A stretch of DNA of 6,104 nucleotides from Bacteroidota bacterium. GTDB taxonomy: Bacteria; Bacteroidota; Bacteroidia; Flavobacteriales; Flavobacteriaceae. The position numbers were made by a program, and so were the translations under genes. Shown here piece by piece: positions 5,767-6,104 of the stretch; the first letter of the stretch is position 1, and each line of letters begins with the position of its first letter. Under the pieces are notes generated by a model. That model did no database searches. It was not told the origin of the DNA and saw only the letters and a program-made list of their open reading frames with translations. The stretch is taken from NCBI GenBank assembly GCA_024278565.1, contig JAJRSY010000324.1, positions 1 to 6,104 of the forward strand, read 5' to 3'.

Positions 5767-5815
5767 TGCCGTTCGGCAGGCAGGATAGCAGTAGAGCCGG
5801 ACAAAAGACTGCGTT
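5767..5815 (+). repeat. Composite dispersed-repeat module, copy 2
   Basis: The short dyad TGCCG-TT-CGGCA (5767-5778) runs into CGGCAGGCAGG (5774-5784), followed 23 nt later by ACTGCGTT (5808-5815). The same 11-mer and 8-mer occur in the same order and orientation, with a 24-nt spacer, upstream of clpB (2387-2429). Confidence 0.5.
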
Positions 5816-5872
5816 TTAACGATTTGAATATGGTTAGTGCTAGACAAATACGCAATAACTTTCGTCTTGATA

Positions 5873-5886
5873 GCTATCGGGATAGC
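5873..5886. repeat. GCTATC-GG-GATAGC palindrome
   Basis: A perfect 6-bp inverted repeat with a 2-base centre, preceded by GATA so that GATAGC occurs directly repeated on either side of the centre (5869-5874 and 5881-5886). It is probably part of the same repeat-rich stretch. Confidence 0.5.
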
Positions 5887-6104
5887 ACTTACCTTGTAAA
5901 TACAGAACCAACTTTGAAGTTAGCATTTAGCCAGCATTAACTATATTTTTTGTTAGCGGTTCGTTGTGTGTCCTGCGTTGCTTCAGGATGTAATTTAGTA
6001 ATAAATTAAGGAGCAACAGAACTGTAATTGAGATGAGAGGATTCCATAACGTTGGGATGGTCTCTCGGCTGGGGTGTTCAGGCAAATCAGTCAAACCGCC
6101 TTAT

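Larger units (their letters stand above)
5538..6104. other. Non-coding region downstream of clpB
   Basis: No gene can be supported in these roughly 570 bp. They contain an AT-rich 8-bp dyad (5596-5620), a long imperfect inverted repeat (5669-5727), a second copy of the GGCAGGCAGG/ACTGCGTT module (5774-5815), a GCTATC-GG-GATAGC palindrome (5873-5886) and a small TCCTG/CAGGA stem (5971-5988). A 65-codon plus-strand frame (5743-5940) runs through these repeats and is treated as incidental. Confidence 0.6.

Noticed and set aside
5743..5940. 65-codon plus-strand ORF downstream of clpB
   Set aside because: It covers the GGCAGGCAGG module and the GCTATC palindrome, shows no protein motif and has no plausible ribosome site.
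5936..6065. Integron attC-like site suggested by TTAAC...GTTAGCGG and TAACGTTGGG
   Set aside because: The core boxes do not fit RYYYAAC/GTTRRRY and no paired inner boxes or gene cassette could be found.

Overview
This is a chromosomal window from a Bacteroidota bacterium, most likely family Flavobacteriaceae. The evidence is the form of the serine hydroxymethyltransferase (a lineage-typical insertion of about 13 residues and the ADISHPAG/HCHIVTTTTHK wording), starts without Shine-Dalgarno sequences preceded by A/T-rich leaders, a candidate TTG/TAnnTTTG-type promoter before clpB, and AT-rich intergenic DNA carrying GC-rich CCTGCC/GGCAGG palindromes of a kind I recall from flavobacterial genomes. 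The family assignment is an inference from these features, without a database search.

Layout. Positions 1-237 are an AT-rich non-coding stretch with an A16 homopolymer, lying 3' of glyA. Positions 238-1512 (minus strand) are glyA, serine hydroxymethyltransferase. Positions 1513-1864 are non-coding and hold two GC-rich hairpins. Positions 1865-2260 (minus) are ytxJ, a small thioredoxin-fold protein of the bacillithiol-linked YtxJ/BrxC family with one cysteine. Positions 2261-2876 are a long divergent intergenic region with palindromes, a composite repeat, inverted repeats, a candidate promoter and an 8-codon upstream reading frame whose stop overlaps the clpB start. Positions 2877-5477 (plus) are clpB, a complete 866-residue disaggregase. 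A strong intrinsic terminator follows at 5499-5537. Positions 5538-6104 contain no gene I can support; they hold inverted repeats and a second copy of the repeat module seen upstream of clpB.

How the genes relate. All three are intact core or stress-related genes: one-carbon metabolism (glyA), thiol redox homeostasis (ytxJ) and protein disaggregation (clpB). ytxJ and clpB are divergent, and both fit a proteotoxic/oxidative-stress theme, but the 616 bp between them gives no proof of shared regulation. ytxJ and glyA point the same way but are 352 bp apart with hairpins between them, so a tight operon is unlikely.

No wholly new system (CRISPR, toxin-antitoxin, mobile element with transposase, phage) is visible. 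The most unusual content lies in the intergenic DNA: the possible translational coupling at clpB, and a dispersed palindromic repeat family with a similarly spaced two-part module on each side of clpB.
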